DNA of 10,298 nt from Bacilli bacterium (lineage in GTDB: Bacteria; Bacillota_I; Bacilli_A; RFN20; CAG-826), in NCBI GenBank assembly GCA_016296285.1, contig JAEDJP010000045.1, positions 1 to 10,298 of the forward strand, in the 5' to 3' direction. Both the position numbers and the translations under genes were made by a program. Every line of letters starts with the position of its first letter. Position 1 is the stretch's first letter. A model generated the notes under the pieces. It was not told the origin of the DNA, searched no databases, and saw nothing but the letters and a program-made list of their open reading frames with translations. Positions 1-7,413 of the stretch are shown piece by piece.

Positions 1-3000
1 TCCTTGCGAGGCAATGGAATAGGTCAGGGCATCGCCCTCAGGGTCCTGCGCCTCAATCAGCCCAGTGCCGCTTCCGCCTTGGGCAATTCGAAGGTTCGTG
101 CCGGAAACGGAGGGTTTCACATTCTTTTTGACCTTAACGGAAATGACGACATTCGTGGTGCTGAAACCATCGCTGACGGCTATGGTGAAAGAGTCGCTTC
201 CGTAAAAGGTAGAATCAGTCGTCACGTAGTTGTATTCCCCGGTGGAAGAATCGATCGTGACAGTCCCATGGCTCGCTTGTGAGGCGATGGAATAAGTCAG
301 AGCATCGCTCTCGGCGTCACTAGCCTCGACGCGGCCGGAACCGCTCCCTCCTTGCGCGACTTGGAGACTTGTTCCCGATGCAGTTGGTTTCCGATTTTCC
401 TTCACGCTCACGGAAACGACGATGTTCGTGGTGGTGAAACCATCGCTCACGGCGACGGTGAAGGAATCCTTGCCGAAGAATGACCGATCGGTCGTCACGT
501 AGGTGTATTGCCCCGTGGACGAATTGATTGCGACATTCCCGTGGTTTGGCGGGGAAACAATCGCGAAGGTCAACGGATCGCCTTCCGGGTCGCTGGCCGC
601 AATCCGTCCAGACCCGCTCCCACCTTGCGCCACGGTCAAGGTCGAATCTGAGACGATCGGACCATCGTTGATGGTTACGTTGACTTCAAGATAGCTCGTG
701 ACATTCCCATCCGTCACGGCAAGTTGGAACGAATCTTGCGATACGCCGGACGTATTCGAGGCCTCGTACGTAAATTCGCCCGTTTTGACATTGAGGCTCA
801 CAGTTCCTTGCGAAGGGGATCTGGATACCGAATAGGTGAGTGAATCCCCATCGGGATCTTGGGCGTTCGCCGTTCCGGTTTGACTTCCCCCGCGAGCAAC
901 CAGCAACGTGAACGAGGCGTTCTCGAAGAACGGGTCCGAGCTCACATGAACGAAAACCGTGACATAGGCCGTGTGCGTCCCATCGCTTACGGAAATCATG
1001 AACGTATCGTCGCCGGCTTCCGCGTTGGCGAAGTATGAGAAAGTGCCATTCGCGGTTATGGTTGCGGTCCCTTTTGTCGCTTGACGGGAAATCGCGTAGA
1101 CAAGGGCATCCCCATCGGGATCGGTCGCCATAACAGCGCCAGAAGCGATGTCATTTTGTTGAACGTTTAGGGTCAAAGCATCTCTTTCGATGGAGATGTC
1201 GGATTCAATATGAACGCGAACGACGGTTTCCGTAACGAAATTGCCATCCGTGACGCCGAGAGTGAAACCATCGTCCCCGGCGGCTCCCTCGGTCGGGGTA
1301 TAGCGATAGCGCCCGGAAGACGGGTCAAGTGTAACGGAGCCTTTGCTCGGTTCGGAAACAACGGAATAGGTTAAGACGTCGCCATCCTCGTCGACGGCCG
1401 CGACGGAACCCATGTATGACGTGTTTTGATTTGTCGAAAAGGAATAAGAGTCTTCTTTGAAAGACGCGGGAACGTTGATGATCAAATTGTATGCAAGTTC
1501 GATCTTTGAATTGCCATCTGTAACTTGGATGGCAAAAGCATCGCGTCCCGCCGCCGTTTTCTTGGCGTTATACGTCCAAGCGCCCGTGAAGGAATTCAGG
1601 TTCAGGATACCTTGCGTCGGGTACATGCTGATCGAATAGGCGAGTTCATCGCCATCGAGGTCGATCGCAAGTGCCTGGCCGTTCGTGGATTTGCCTTGGT
1701 TGACCACGATGGTCGTGGGCTGCTCAGGATCGAAGCAAACGACGGTTTCGTTGTGGACGCGGACGTTTACGATGGTCTCGTCACAACCATCACTCGCACG
1801 AATTTGGAAATCATCGTCGCCGCAGGCATCGATGGCGGGGGTATAAGCAAAGCCACCCGTCGTAGAATTGACGATAACATCGCCTTGCAACGGCTCTTGG
1901 GCGAGAGAGTAAGTCAATGTGTCGCCGTCGGGATCGGAGCATGCGGCGGTTCCGGTCACCGTCACCCCCTCGGTCACAAGATCAATCTGAAGACGCTCTG
2001 CGACCGGCCGACGATTCACGAACACTTGTATGGTCGCGGTTTTCGGGGCAACCCCATCATCGACTTTGATCGTGAAGGAATCGGATCCATAGAAATTGTT
2101 ATTCGGAATATAGGTGTAATCCCCGGTGAGAGAATCGATGTTCGCGATGCCGTTCGTCGCGTTCGACGAGATCTCGTACGTCAAGGCATCCCCATCCTTG
2201 TCAATGGCTTCGAGCCGTCCGGAAAGGGAGGTGTTTTGCCGAATCACTCGGATTGGTGTATCGGCGACGGCAATCGCGGATTCGATGTGCACGGCGACCT
2301 GAATGAAAATGGAATCCGTCCCGTCGTCTACTTCGATGGTGAACGCGTCGTTCCCGGCGACATCCGAATTCGGGTAATAAATGTAGCTTCCCGTCGATGG
2401 ATGCAAGTCTAGGCTCCCTTTCGTCGGATTTGTCGCAATCCGATAGGCGAGAGCGTCGCCATCGATATCGATGCACCCGACAGAACCAGCGCAATTGACA
2501 TTCTCTGGAGTCGTGATGGAGGTCGAGACCGTTGCGCAATCGGGAATGGTGTTTTGATAAATATGAATCGTGAGGGGATACGAGCCATATTCATATCCGA
2601 CTTCGACGACAAAAGAATCGTCCCCGCTGCTTCCTGCATTCGGAACATACGAGTATTCCCCCGTTTCCTCATTGAGAGTCACCGAACCATTCGCGGGCTG
2701 GGACGTCACCGTGTAACGAGGCGTCACCCCTTTCGCTTCCGTCAGGATTGCATTTCGATAAGTTCTTCCTTGGGTAATTTTGGCAAGTTGAACCGTCCCA
2801 GCATCCGAAACGGCATACAGGTGGACATTATAAGTGATTTCCAAGGGACGATAGCCGTCATCCACCTTCAGGACAAAGGTATCTTCGCCATAGGCATTCT
2901 CTTCGGCGACATAGCGATAATTCCCGTCCGCGTCAATCGTCACGGTGCCTTTCCCGCCGTTGCGAGCGACCGAATAGGTCAAAGTGTCGCCATCGATATC

Positions 3001-3357
3001 GACGGCTTGGACGTTGCCGGCATATTCATTGGTCAAAAGTCGATCGATCTCGATTTCCGTGTCGTCGGAATATGTAATCAAGCTTTGGACATGGACGTTT
3101 ACCGGATATTCGACGGTGCAATAACCATCGGTAACGGCGATAACGAAGTCATCGGCACCGGCCGTATCAACGGCAGCCCGATAGGAATAGGACCCATCTT
3201 CTGCATCGAGGGTCAGGGTGCCTTTGCGGGGTTCTTTGGCAATGGAATATACGAGACTATCATCGTCCGCGTCGATTGCGCGGGCCATAGACGAATAGGT
3301 TTGCCCGCATTCGACGTGAAAGGAAGGCGTGCCACCCGCGAAAACCGGTTTCCTGTC
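1..3357 (-). repeat. Tandem cadherin/Ig-like repeat array (about 12 full units plus one partial)
   Basis: The units are about 85-95 residues (about 270 bp) each and run from residue 442 to the left edge. Each carries an acidic DxDGDxLxYS motif, a P-x-K/Q-G-x-V/L turn, TGxYxY, GxDxF and a VxDG strand before the next unit. The best fit is the Pfam Big_9/cadherin-like family. Units at 403-669, 130-402 and 1-129 resemble each other most: AQGGSGSGR, YVTTD and AVSDGF recur, and their DNA is also visibly similar. This suggests recent tandem duplication toward the C-terminus. The fourth unit (about 2560-2840) has lost the DxDGD acidic motif. A further degenerate unit precedes the array at about 3358-3597. 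Confidence 0.88.
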
Positions 3358-4680
3358 GATATAGATATTGACTTGGCACTGGGTTTGGATGCCGGAGAAT
3401 TCCATTGAAATCAAAGCGGTGTCCCTGCCAGAAACCCCCGCATCGCAGATGTAGCGGTAATCCCCGTTCGCGTCGATCGAAAGCGTTCCTTTGCTCGGAG
3501 CCTCGACCACGGCATAGGAAGTTGCGCCGTATTGGGCGAACGATCCTGTCGTTTCTTCTCCCGCAAACGCGACCAACGAATAGCTTCGGGCATCATTCAG
3601 AACCGAGATCTTCTTTGGCGTTGACCTGGCAGCGAAATCCCCGAGGCCAAGCTGACCGCATTCATTGGAACCCCAAGAATAGACTTTTCCGCGGTTGTCG
3701 ACAGCTAAAACGTGATGGGCGCCCGCGGAAACGCTTTTGAAAACCGCGCTCGCGCTTACTTCTATCGGCGTGCTCACGTAATCGCTTGAGGCGTAGGTAT
3801 CGTTTCCGAGTTCTTGGTGGTCGTTCTTGCCGACCGAGTAGATGGTTCCCTCCTCCGAGACAAAGAAAGCCGTATTCGCGCAATCGACGAGCGCGCTATT
3901 ATAAGGGTTCACTTTCGTCACGGCGACATCAATGATTCTCGTTCCTTCTAGAGCATCCAACGATGTATCGGAAGGAAGACTCCAATATAGCGAGCCACCA
4001 GAATCCCTTCTGTTCCTCCAAACGACAGACCCATCCCGAGTCACCAAAAAACAAGAATAATAATATGAACCGTTATATCGATGTCCAGCCCCATCCGCGG
4101 ACACAATCGGAGTCTCAGTTGTTATCGTATATTCGCATGACGCGGTACAATTTCCGGTGATTTTTGGCTCAAAACTACTGTAAGACCAAGAGTAATATCC
4201 GAAGTATTTTGTGATATCACCGTTAGGCACTTTCTTTGCAGACTCGCCATGGCAGTGAACGCTGGAATAGCGGGTCGTTTCGCTCACGAGGGTAGGAACC
4301 TTAACGTTAGAACCCGTAGGATTAATGGCCGAGCCCCAACCATATAAGTAGCCTTCCGTGTCGATAGCTGCGGAGCATTGATTTCCAGCTGAAATTTGGG
4401 AGAATTTGTGCCCTCGCATGATTTGGATAGGGACATTCGAATTGGTCGTCGTCCCATCGCCAAGTTGCCCTCTCGAGTTATCGCCCCAGGCCCAAAGGTT
4501 TCCGTCCGAATCCAAAGCGAGGCTGTGAGACGTTCCAGCCGACACATCCGTGATTACGCACTCATTCAACGAAGCATTCGCTAGTCTAACAGCAGGCTTT
4601 AGAGAGGCGAATCCTCCCGTTTCCATGGGCGCGAAAGCCAGAAAGCAAAACGCCAGCAATCCAAAATATTTCTTTTTCAT
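1..4680 (-). CDS. Giant secreted RCC1/cadherin-like repeat protein, C-terminus off the window
   Basis: The frame is open through all 1560 codons to the left edge; I checked every codon and found no stop. The ATG at 4680 follows AAGAAGG with an 8-nt gap. Residues 1-25 look like a signal peptide: KKK, then a hydrophobic stretch (FGLLAFCFLAFA), with cleavage near AFA-P or GFA-S. Residues about 44-360 carry RCC1-type blades, with WAWGDNSRGQLGDG (63-76), YGWG (112-115), YSVGKNDHQELG (281-292) and YSWGSNECGQLGLGD (334-348). Residues about 140-240 interrupt the propeller with a Tyr/Cys-rich insertion. From about residue 362 come cadherin/Ig-like repeats of about 90 residues with DxDGDxLxYS, TGxYxY, GxDxF and VxDG motifs, consistent with Ca2+-binding beta-sandwich domains. 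The likely role is a cell-surface stalk or adhesin. The anchor (LPXTG, membrane helix or other) lies outside the window, so attachment is inferred. Confidence 0.9.
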   Translation of the reverse strand, partial: MKKKYFGLLAFCFLAFAPMETGGFASLKPAVRLANASLNECVITDVSAGTSHSLALDSDGNLWAWGDNSRGQLGDGTTTNSNVPIQIMRGHKFSQISAGNQCSAAIDTEGYLYGWGSAINPTGSNVKVPTLVSETTRYSSVHCHGESAKKVPNGDITKYFGYYSWSYSSFEPKITGNCTASCEYTITTETPIVSADGAGHRYNGSYYYSCFLVTRDGSVVWRNRRDSGGSLYWSLPSDTSLDALEGTRIIDVAVTKVNPYNSALVDCANTAFFVSEEGTIYSVGKNDHQELGNDTYASSDYVSTPIEVSASAVFKSVSAGAHHVLAVDNRGKVYSWGSNECGQLGLGDFAARSTPKKISVLNDARSYSLVAFAGEETTGSFAQYGATSYAVVEAPSKGTLSIDANGDYRYICDAGVSGRDTALISMEFSGIQTQCQVNIYIDRKPVFAGGTPSFHVECGQTYSSMARAIDADDDSLVYSIAKEPRKGTLTLDAEDGSYSYRAAVDTAGADDFVIAVTDGYCTVEYPVNVHVQSLITYSDDTEIEIDRLLTNEYAGNVQAVDIDGDTLTYSVARNGGKGTVTIDADGNYRYVAEENAYGEDTFVLKVDDGYRPLEITYNVHLYAVSDAGTVQLAKITQGRTYRNAILTEAKGVTPRYTVTSQPANGSVTLNEETGEYSYVPNAGSSGDDSFVVEVGYEYGSYPLTIHIYQNTIPDCATVSTSITTPENVNCAGSVGCIDIDGDALAYRIATNPTKGSLDLHPSTGSYIYYPNSDVAGNDAFTIEVDDGTDSIFIQVAVHIESAIAVADTPIRVIRQNTSLSGRLEAIDKDGDALTYEISSNATNGIANIDSLTGDYTYIPNNNFYGSDSFTIKVDDGVAPKTATIQVFVNRRPVAERLQIDLVTEGVTVTGTAACSDPDGDTLTYSLAQEPLQGDVIVNSTTGGFAYTPAIDACGDDDFQIRASDGCDETIVNVRVHNETVVCFDPEQPTTIVVNQGKSTNGQALAIDLDGDELAYSISMYPTQGILNLNSFTGAWTYNAKKTAAGRDAFAIQVTDGNSKIELAYNLIINVPASFKEDSYSFSTNQNTSYMGSVAAVDEDGDVLTYSVVSEPSKGSVTLDPSSGRYRYTPTEGAAGDDGFTLGVTDGNFVTETVVRVHIESDISIERDALTLNVQQNDIASGAVMATDPDGDALVYAISRQATKGTATITANGTFSYFANAEAGDDTFMISVSDGTHTAYVTVFVHVSSDPFFENASFTLLVARGGSQTGTANAQDPDGDSLTYSVSRSPSQGTVSLNVKTGEFTYEASNTSGVSQDSFQLAVTDGNVTSYLEVNVTINDGPIVSDSTLTVAQGGSGSGRIAASDPEGDPLTFAIVSPPNHGNVAINSSTGQYTYVTTDRSFFGKDSFTVAVSDGFTTTNIVVSVSVKENRKPTASGTSLQVAQGGSGSGRVEASDAESDALTYSIASQASHGTVTIDSSTGEYNYVTTDSTFYGSDSFTIAVSDGFSTTNVVISVKVKKNVKPSVSGTNLRIAQGGSGTGLIEAQDPEGDALTYSIASQG

Positions 4681-4685
4681 TGTTT

Positions 4686-4716
4686 AAGCCTTCTTGTTGC
4701 CTGTTTATAAAGGCTT
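4686..4716 (-). promoter_or_regulatory. Hairpin overlapping the ribosome binding site of the surface-protein gene
   Basis: AAGCCTT (4716-4710 on the transcript) and AAGGCTT (4692-4686) form a perfect 7-bp inverted repeat with a 17-nt loop. The upstream arm lies in the last codons of the HTH gene. The downstream arm contains the GG of the Shine-Dalgarno site AAGAAGG (4695-4689) for the ATG at 4680. Ribosomes finishing the HTH gene (stop at 4705-4707) would melt the stem. Translational coupling is therefore the natural inference. The stem is short and could also be chance. Confidence 0.4.
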
Positions 4717-4857
4717 CTTGGCATTGGCCGGGATATGCCACGGACAATGCGGCTTATCCTGTGTCGCCCCAGGGATGAGACCTTTTCTACACCAAGTGGA
4801 AATGAGAGATTGTGGCACCTTCCACTTCTCCGAAAAATATTTTGTTCCGTAATCCAT
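4705..4857 (-). CDS. Small MerR/excisionase-like helix-turn-helix protein (50 aa)
   Basis: This 50-codon frame is preceded by a strong Shine-Dalgarno AGGGGAGG (4873-4866) 8 nt from the ATG. It reads SEKWKVPQSLISTWCRKGLI, then PGA, and ends CPWHIPANAKKP. This is the familiar layout of short winged-HTH proteins of the HTH_17/MerR-like group: an (A/S)EKWxVxxxxIxxWCxxGxIPGA helix pair, then a beta-wing ending WxIPxxAxKP. Such proteins bind DNA as regulators or excisionase-like factors. It is the first gene behind the poly-G promoter and ends 24 nt before the giant surface-protein gene. Co-transcription is likely, and it may regulate that unit or other surface loci. The target is not visible. The classification rests on motif resemblance and the reading frame on the strong ribosome binding site. 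Confidence 0.8.
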   Translation of the reverse strand: MDYGTKYFSEKWKVPQSLISTWCRKGLIPGATQDKPHCPWHIPANAKKPL

Positions 4858-4906
4858 GAGCGTAGCCTCCCCTTTTTTCTTTCCCGAACTCGAAACCTTT
4901 TTGTTT

Positions 4907-4933
4907 AGGATACATTACCCCCCCCCCCGTCAA
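4907..4933 (-). promoter_or_regulatory. Candidate promoter with a poly-G spacer for the HTH/surface-protein unit
   Basis: On the - strand, TTGACG (4933-4928; 5 of 6 to the -35 consensus) is followed by a 15-bp spacer and TATCCT (4912-4907; 4 of 6 to TATAAT). Ten of the 15 spacer bases are G, continuing from the last G of the -35 box. The optimum sigma-A spacing is 17, so the present 11-G allele would be off-optimum, and about 13 G would give 17. Transcription would start near 4900, about 40 nt before the HTH start codon. TAATGT overlaps as an alternative but worse -10. Confidence 0.5.
4918..4928 (-). repeat. Homopolymer tract of 11 G (C on the + strand)
   Basis: Eleven uninterrupted C on the given strand form G11 on the coding strand of the downstream genes. 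It is the only homopolymer of this length I noticed in the window. Poly-G/C tracts of this size are classic slippage-prone contingency sequences. This one sits in non-coding DNA between candidate -35 and -10 boxes, so slippage would change promoter spacing and not a reading frame. Confidence 0.95.
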
Positions 4934-5190
4934 TATTTGGATGCTTTCAGGGGACGTTGCCTAGATGTAAGTTTTTGCTTCATATTCCCTCTTTTTTCTT
5001 CTTCGGGAGCTGTTTTTGGAAACCCGGGGAATTGCTTTCACGAGAATCTATTCGAAAAAGAAGGGGCAACGGGACCTGAGGTGTTTCGATCATCTTGTCC
5101 CGGATGAAATGGGGGAACAGACATCGCCCGCTCCGCGTAAAACCTGCTTAAGGGGAAAAGAATTTGGAAGCCATAGCAAACGGACCTCAT
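4934..5190. other. Intergenic stretch upstream of the poly-G promoter
   Basis: About 260 bp lie between the AIPR terminator and the candidate promoter. I see no convincing gene here. On the - strand a 17-codon mini-ORF (ATG at 4983, TGA at 4932-4930) has a plausible GAGGG site 4 nt upstream and ends inside the -35 region. A 28-codon frame starts near 5124. Neither has recognisable content. The segment could hold regulator binding sites for the surface locus, but no clear palindrome or direct repeat stands out. Confidence 0.5.
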
Positions 5191-5220
5191 AAGAAAAGGG
5201 CCTCGTTTGGTTTCGAGGCC
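5191..5220 (-). terminator. Rho-independent terminator after the AIPR gene
   Basis: The transcript reads GGCCTCG (5220-5214), an 8-nt loop AAACCAAA, CGAGGCC (5205-5199), then CTTTTCTT. The stem is a perfect 7 bp and GC-rich, with a U-rich tail, and begins 21 nt after the AIPR stop codon. There is no T tract in the + direction, so it acts only leftward. It insulates the surface locus from defence-gene transcription. Confidence 0.8.
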
Positions 5221-5241
5221 TTAGATTCGGTAGGAGGCTGC

Positions 5242-7386
5242 TTATTCGTCCTTGGGGAGGGCGCCGAAAAGGAAATTCGTAATGATCTCGAGGACTTGAT
5301 TTCCCACGTAGAAATAGGATTGGGGAGGAAGGATATTCCGGACATCGGCATCGGTCACGGGCTTTTGCTGGACGAGCTTGTTCAAGGTCGCCTCGTTGAA
5401 AATTCGGGCGGGGGCGATGTGCTTCTTGGCCGCATACTCCTCGCGGAAGATGAGCAATGCGTTGCGCAGCTGCCCGTCATCTTGGGAGAGGACGGCCCCG
5501 CGGGAGGTCTTGAAGGCCTTGTTCGTCCCCCGGAGGGTTTGGTACAGGGAATCCGCGTCCGCGTTCATCTGCTCGCTTGGGGCTTTGAAAAGAGCGAAGA
5601 GCCGTTGATCGAAGAACGCGTCGCCCGCGGAGCTCAACATGTTCTCGATGTAGCGTTCGATGGCGGTGAAGCCCGTGTCGGTTTTGGTCCAGTTCGCGGG
5701 GGACAAGGCGGCGTTGTTCTCCTTCTGGGATTCGTAGGTCGGGCGGATGAGGTTCCCGAAGAGGAAATCGAAGAACGGGAACGAGTCCTTGAGGAAGAGC
5801 TTGTAATTGTCTTCGTAAGCCGGGTCGAGGAACGAGAAATCGAACGCCTGTTCCTCGGTGGCTTCTTTGTAGAAGGACGCGTTGGAACCGCTTTTGCGGC
5901 AGTTCTCCGCGAAGGAGGGGCAGTAGCGTCTCTTCAGCAAATACCCGATCGTCGCGAGGGCATAGAAGAGGCCGTTTTTCGCTAGGGCGCGGGAAGTCGC
6001 GTCCGCTTCCTCGTCTTTGGCGGCCTTGCGCTTATAGGACTCGAGGGCCTTCTCGAGGAAGAGGAGGCTCTTGAGGAACGCGAACGAATATTCGTGCTTG
6101 CGGAAGAGCAAGTCGTACTTCTGCTCGTTCTGCAGCATCTTCGAGACGTTGTTGCGCGCGGGGCCGGGATGAAGGAAGACGAAGGCGTAAAGCATCTGGG
6201 CGAGCTCTTGGTTTTTGGTCTTTTGCCACGGCTCGGGGAAGGAACCGACCGGCTTCTCCCCGCGCTTGATCTCGAGGAAGACCCCGTTCTTGAGAAGGGC
6301 GCTTTTGAGCATCCTCTGCTCGGGGCGGTTCGCGATGAGGTCCTTGGCCTTGATCGGCTTCTGGGTGTTCGAGTATTCCGCGACCTGCGAGACGAAGAGG
6401 GCCTTCTTCTCGAGGTCCGCGAAACGGTTGATCACGACTTTCGCGAGGATGAAGAAATCCTTGTCGAAGGGGACGGTGCCGATCATGCGGGTTGTCTGGC
6501 CCCCGTTGACGACCGAGAAATTCCTTAGGGTCAAGCGATCCCCGTTTTGGGTGGCCCCGTCGCAGACGATGATGATGCCGTTGTTGTAATACCAGAAATC
6601 GTCGGGATTCTGCTGGATGGAACGGGTGACGTTGTCGTCGATCACGGGGCTTTTGATGTAGAAGCGAAGGTTCATCGCGAGCAGGCCTTTGCTCCCTTCC
6701 TTGTCCCAAAGGGCCTTGAGGGATTTCGCGGACACGTTGCAGACGAAGGAATCCTTGCCGAAATGAAGCAAGTTACCAGGGCGATCGAGAACGAGTTCCC
6801 CGGATGGGACGTTCTCATAGGGGGCGAGGTTGGCCTCGATCGTCTTGGCGATGTCGGTGCCTAGATCGAGTTCCGCCTCGATGCGCAAGGCGCGAGTGGA
6901 GAGTTTCAAAGACGCGATCCTCTTCTCCGCTTCGAAGGCCTCTTTCTCCGGCAAGTCGGCGAGGGTCAATACCTTGATGAGGACGGGGCGGATGTTGCCA
7001 TCGTCATCCTTGGAGAGGTAATCGGACAAGAGGTTCTCCGCCTTGGTGGAGCCGATGACATAGACCCCGCGGGCGACGTTGGTGAGGAACGTCGCGACCT
7101 CATTCACCTTCTGCTCGACCTCCTGGAGGCTGAATCCCCCGTTCGAGGGATCGTAAACGGCGTAGACGACGACCGTGTCCTCGTCATAGGCGGTCGAGAG
7201 GAATACCCCGAGGACGGGAATCCGTCTCCCGAGGTCGTTGGAGAGCCCGTCGGCGAGATCCTCGACTTGGGCCAAGTCTCCCCCGAAGATGTCGTAAAAG
7301 GCCATGAGCCCCGCGGTTTGGAGGGGCGTCCCTTTCGTCGCGAGCCCAAGATCGCCGAGCGTTTTGGCGTAATCTTTCAAATTCAT
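5242..7386 (-). CDS. AIPR family protein with C-terminal HRDC-like domain
   Basis: A 714-aa protein. The family signature is at residues about 235-355: GLLAMNLRFYIKSP, then FWYYNNGIIIVCDGA (264-278), SVVNGGQTTRMIG (291-303) and EYSNTQKPIKAKDLI (337-351). This matches AIPR (abortive infection phage resistance, Pfam PF10592). Residues 1-200 are a helical and beta N-terminal region without a motif I can name. Residues about 640-706 (REEYAAKKHIAPARIF, NEATLNKLVQQKPVTDADV, then VGNQVLEII) match the pattern of HRDC nucleic-acid-binding domains. No transmembrane segment is apparent, so it is probably cytosolic. The start is well fixed: an in-frame TAA directly abuts the ATG, with GGGG 10 nt upstream. 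It has its own promoter and terminator. It is visibly richer in GC than the operon at 8242-10298 and prefers TTC, AAG and GAG codons. AIPR proteins are known from phage-resistance and restriction loci. The exact activity is not established by the sequence. Confidence 0.92.
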   Translation of the reverse strand: MNLKDYAKTLGDLGLATKGTPLQTAGLMAFYDIFGGDLAQVEDLADGLSNDLGRRIPVLGVFLSTAYDEDTVVVYAVYDPSNGGFSLQEVEQKVNEVATFLTNVARGVYVIGSTKAENLLSDYLSKDDDGNIRPVLIKVLTLADLPEKEAFEAEKRIASLKLSTRALRIEAELDLGTDIAKTIEANLAPYENVPSGELVLDRPGNLLHFGKDSFVCNVSAKSLKALWDKEGSKGLLAMNLRFYIKSPVIDDNVTRSIQQNPDDFWYYNNGIIIVCDGATQNGDRLTLRNFSVVNGGQTTRMIGTVPFDKDFFILAKVVINRFADLEKKALFVSQVAEYSNTQKPIKAKDLIANRPEQRMLKSALLKNGVFLEIKRGEKPVGSFPEPWQKTKNQELAQMLYAFVFLHPGPARNNVSKMLQNEQKYDLLFRKHEYSFAFLKSLLFLEKALESYKRKAAKDEEADATSRALAKNGLFYALATIGYLLKRRYCPSFAENCRKSGSNASFYKEATEEQAFDFSFLDPAYEDNYKLFLKDSFPFFDFLFGNLIRPTYESQKENNAALSPANWTKTDTGFTAIERYIENMLSSAGDAFFDQRLFALFKAPSEQMNADADSLYQTLRGTNKAFKTSRGAVLSQDDGQLRNALLIFREEYAAKKHIAPARIFNEATLNKLVQQKPVTDADVRNILPPQSYFYVGNQVLEIITNFLFGALPKDE

Positions 7387-7413
7387 TTATTTGAGTCCCC
7401 TGCAGATCTTTTG

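Noticed and set aside
1525..3408. Long rightward open frames (295 and 284 codons) opposite the repeat region
   Set aside because: They are antisense to the clear cadherin-like repeats. Their openness follows from the repeated codon pattern. No ribosome binding site or recognisable domain was seen.
4606..4680. Lipoprotein signal on the giant protein (Cys12 in LLAFC)
   Set aside because: Phe directly before Cys and only a partial lipobox make an ordinary signal peptide more likely.
4856..5107. 83-codon rightward ORF containing the C tract as Pro codons
   Set aside because: No Shine-Dalgarno site, no protein-like pattern, and it runs across the leftward promoter. The C tract is better explained as a promoter spacer.
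6032..6709. 225-codon leftward frame inside the AIPR gene
   Set aside because: Arg/Gln/His-rich translation typical of an out-of-frame shadow. It overlaps the AIPR signature motifs.
5164..6864. Rightward open frames (273, 144, 105 codons) opposite the AIPR gene
   Set aside because: Low-complexity Glu/Gly/Val/Leu-rich shadows of a GC-rich gene. The opposite strand has an intact, motif-bearing protein.
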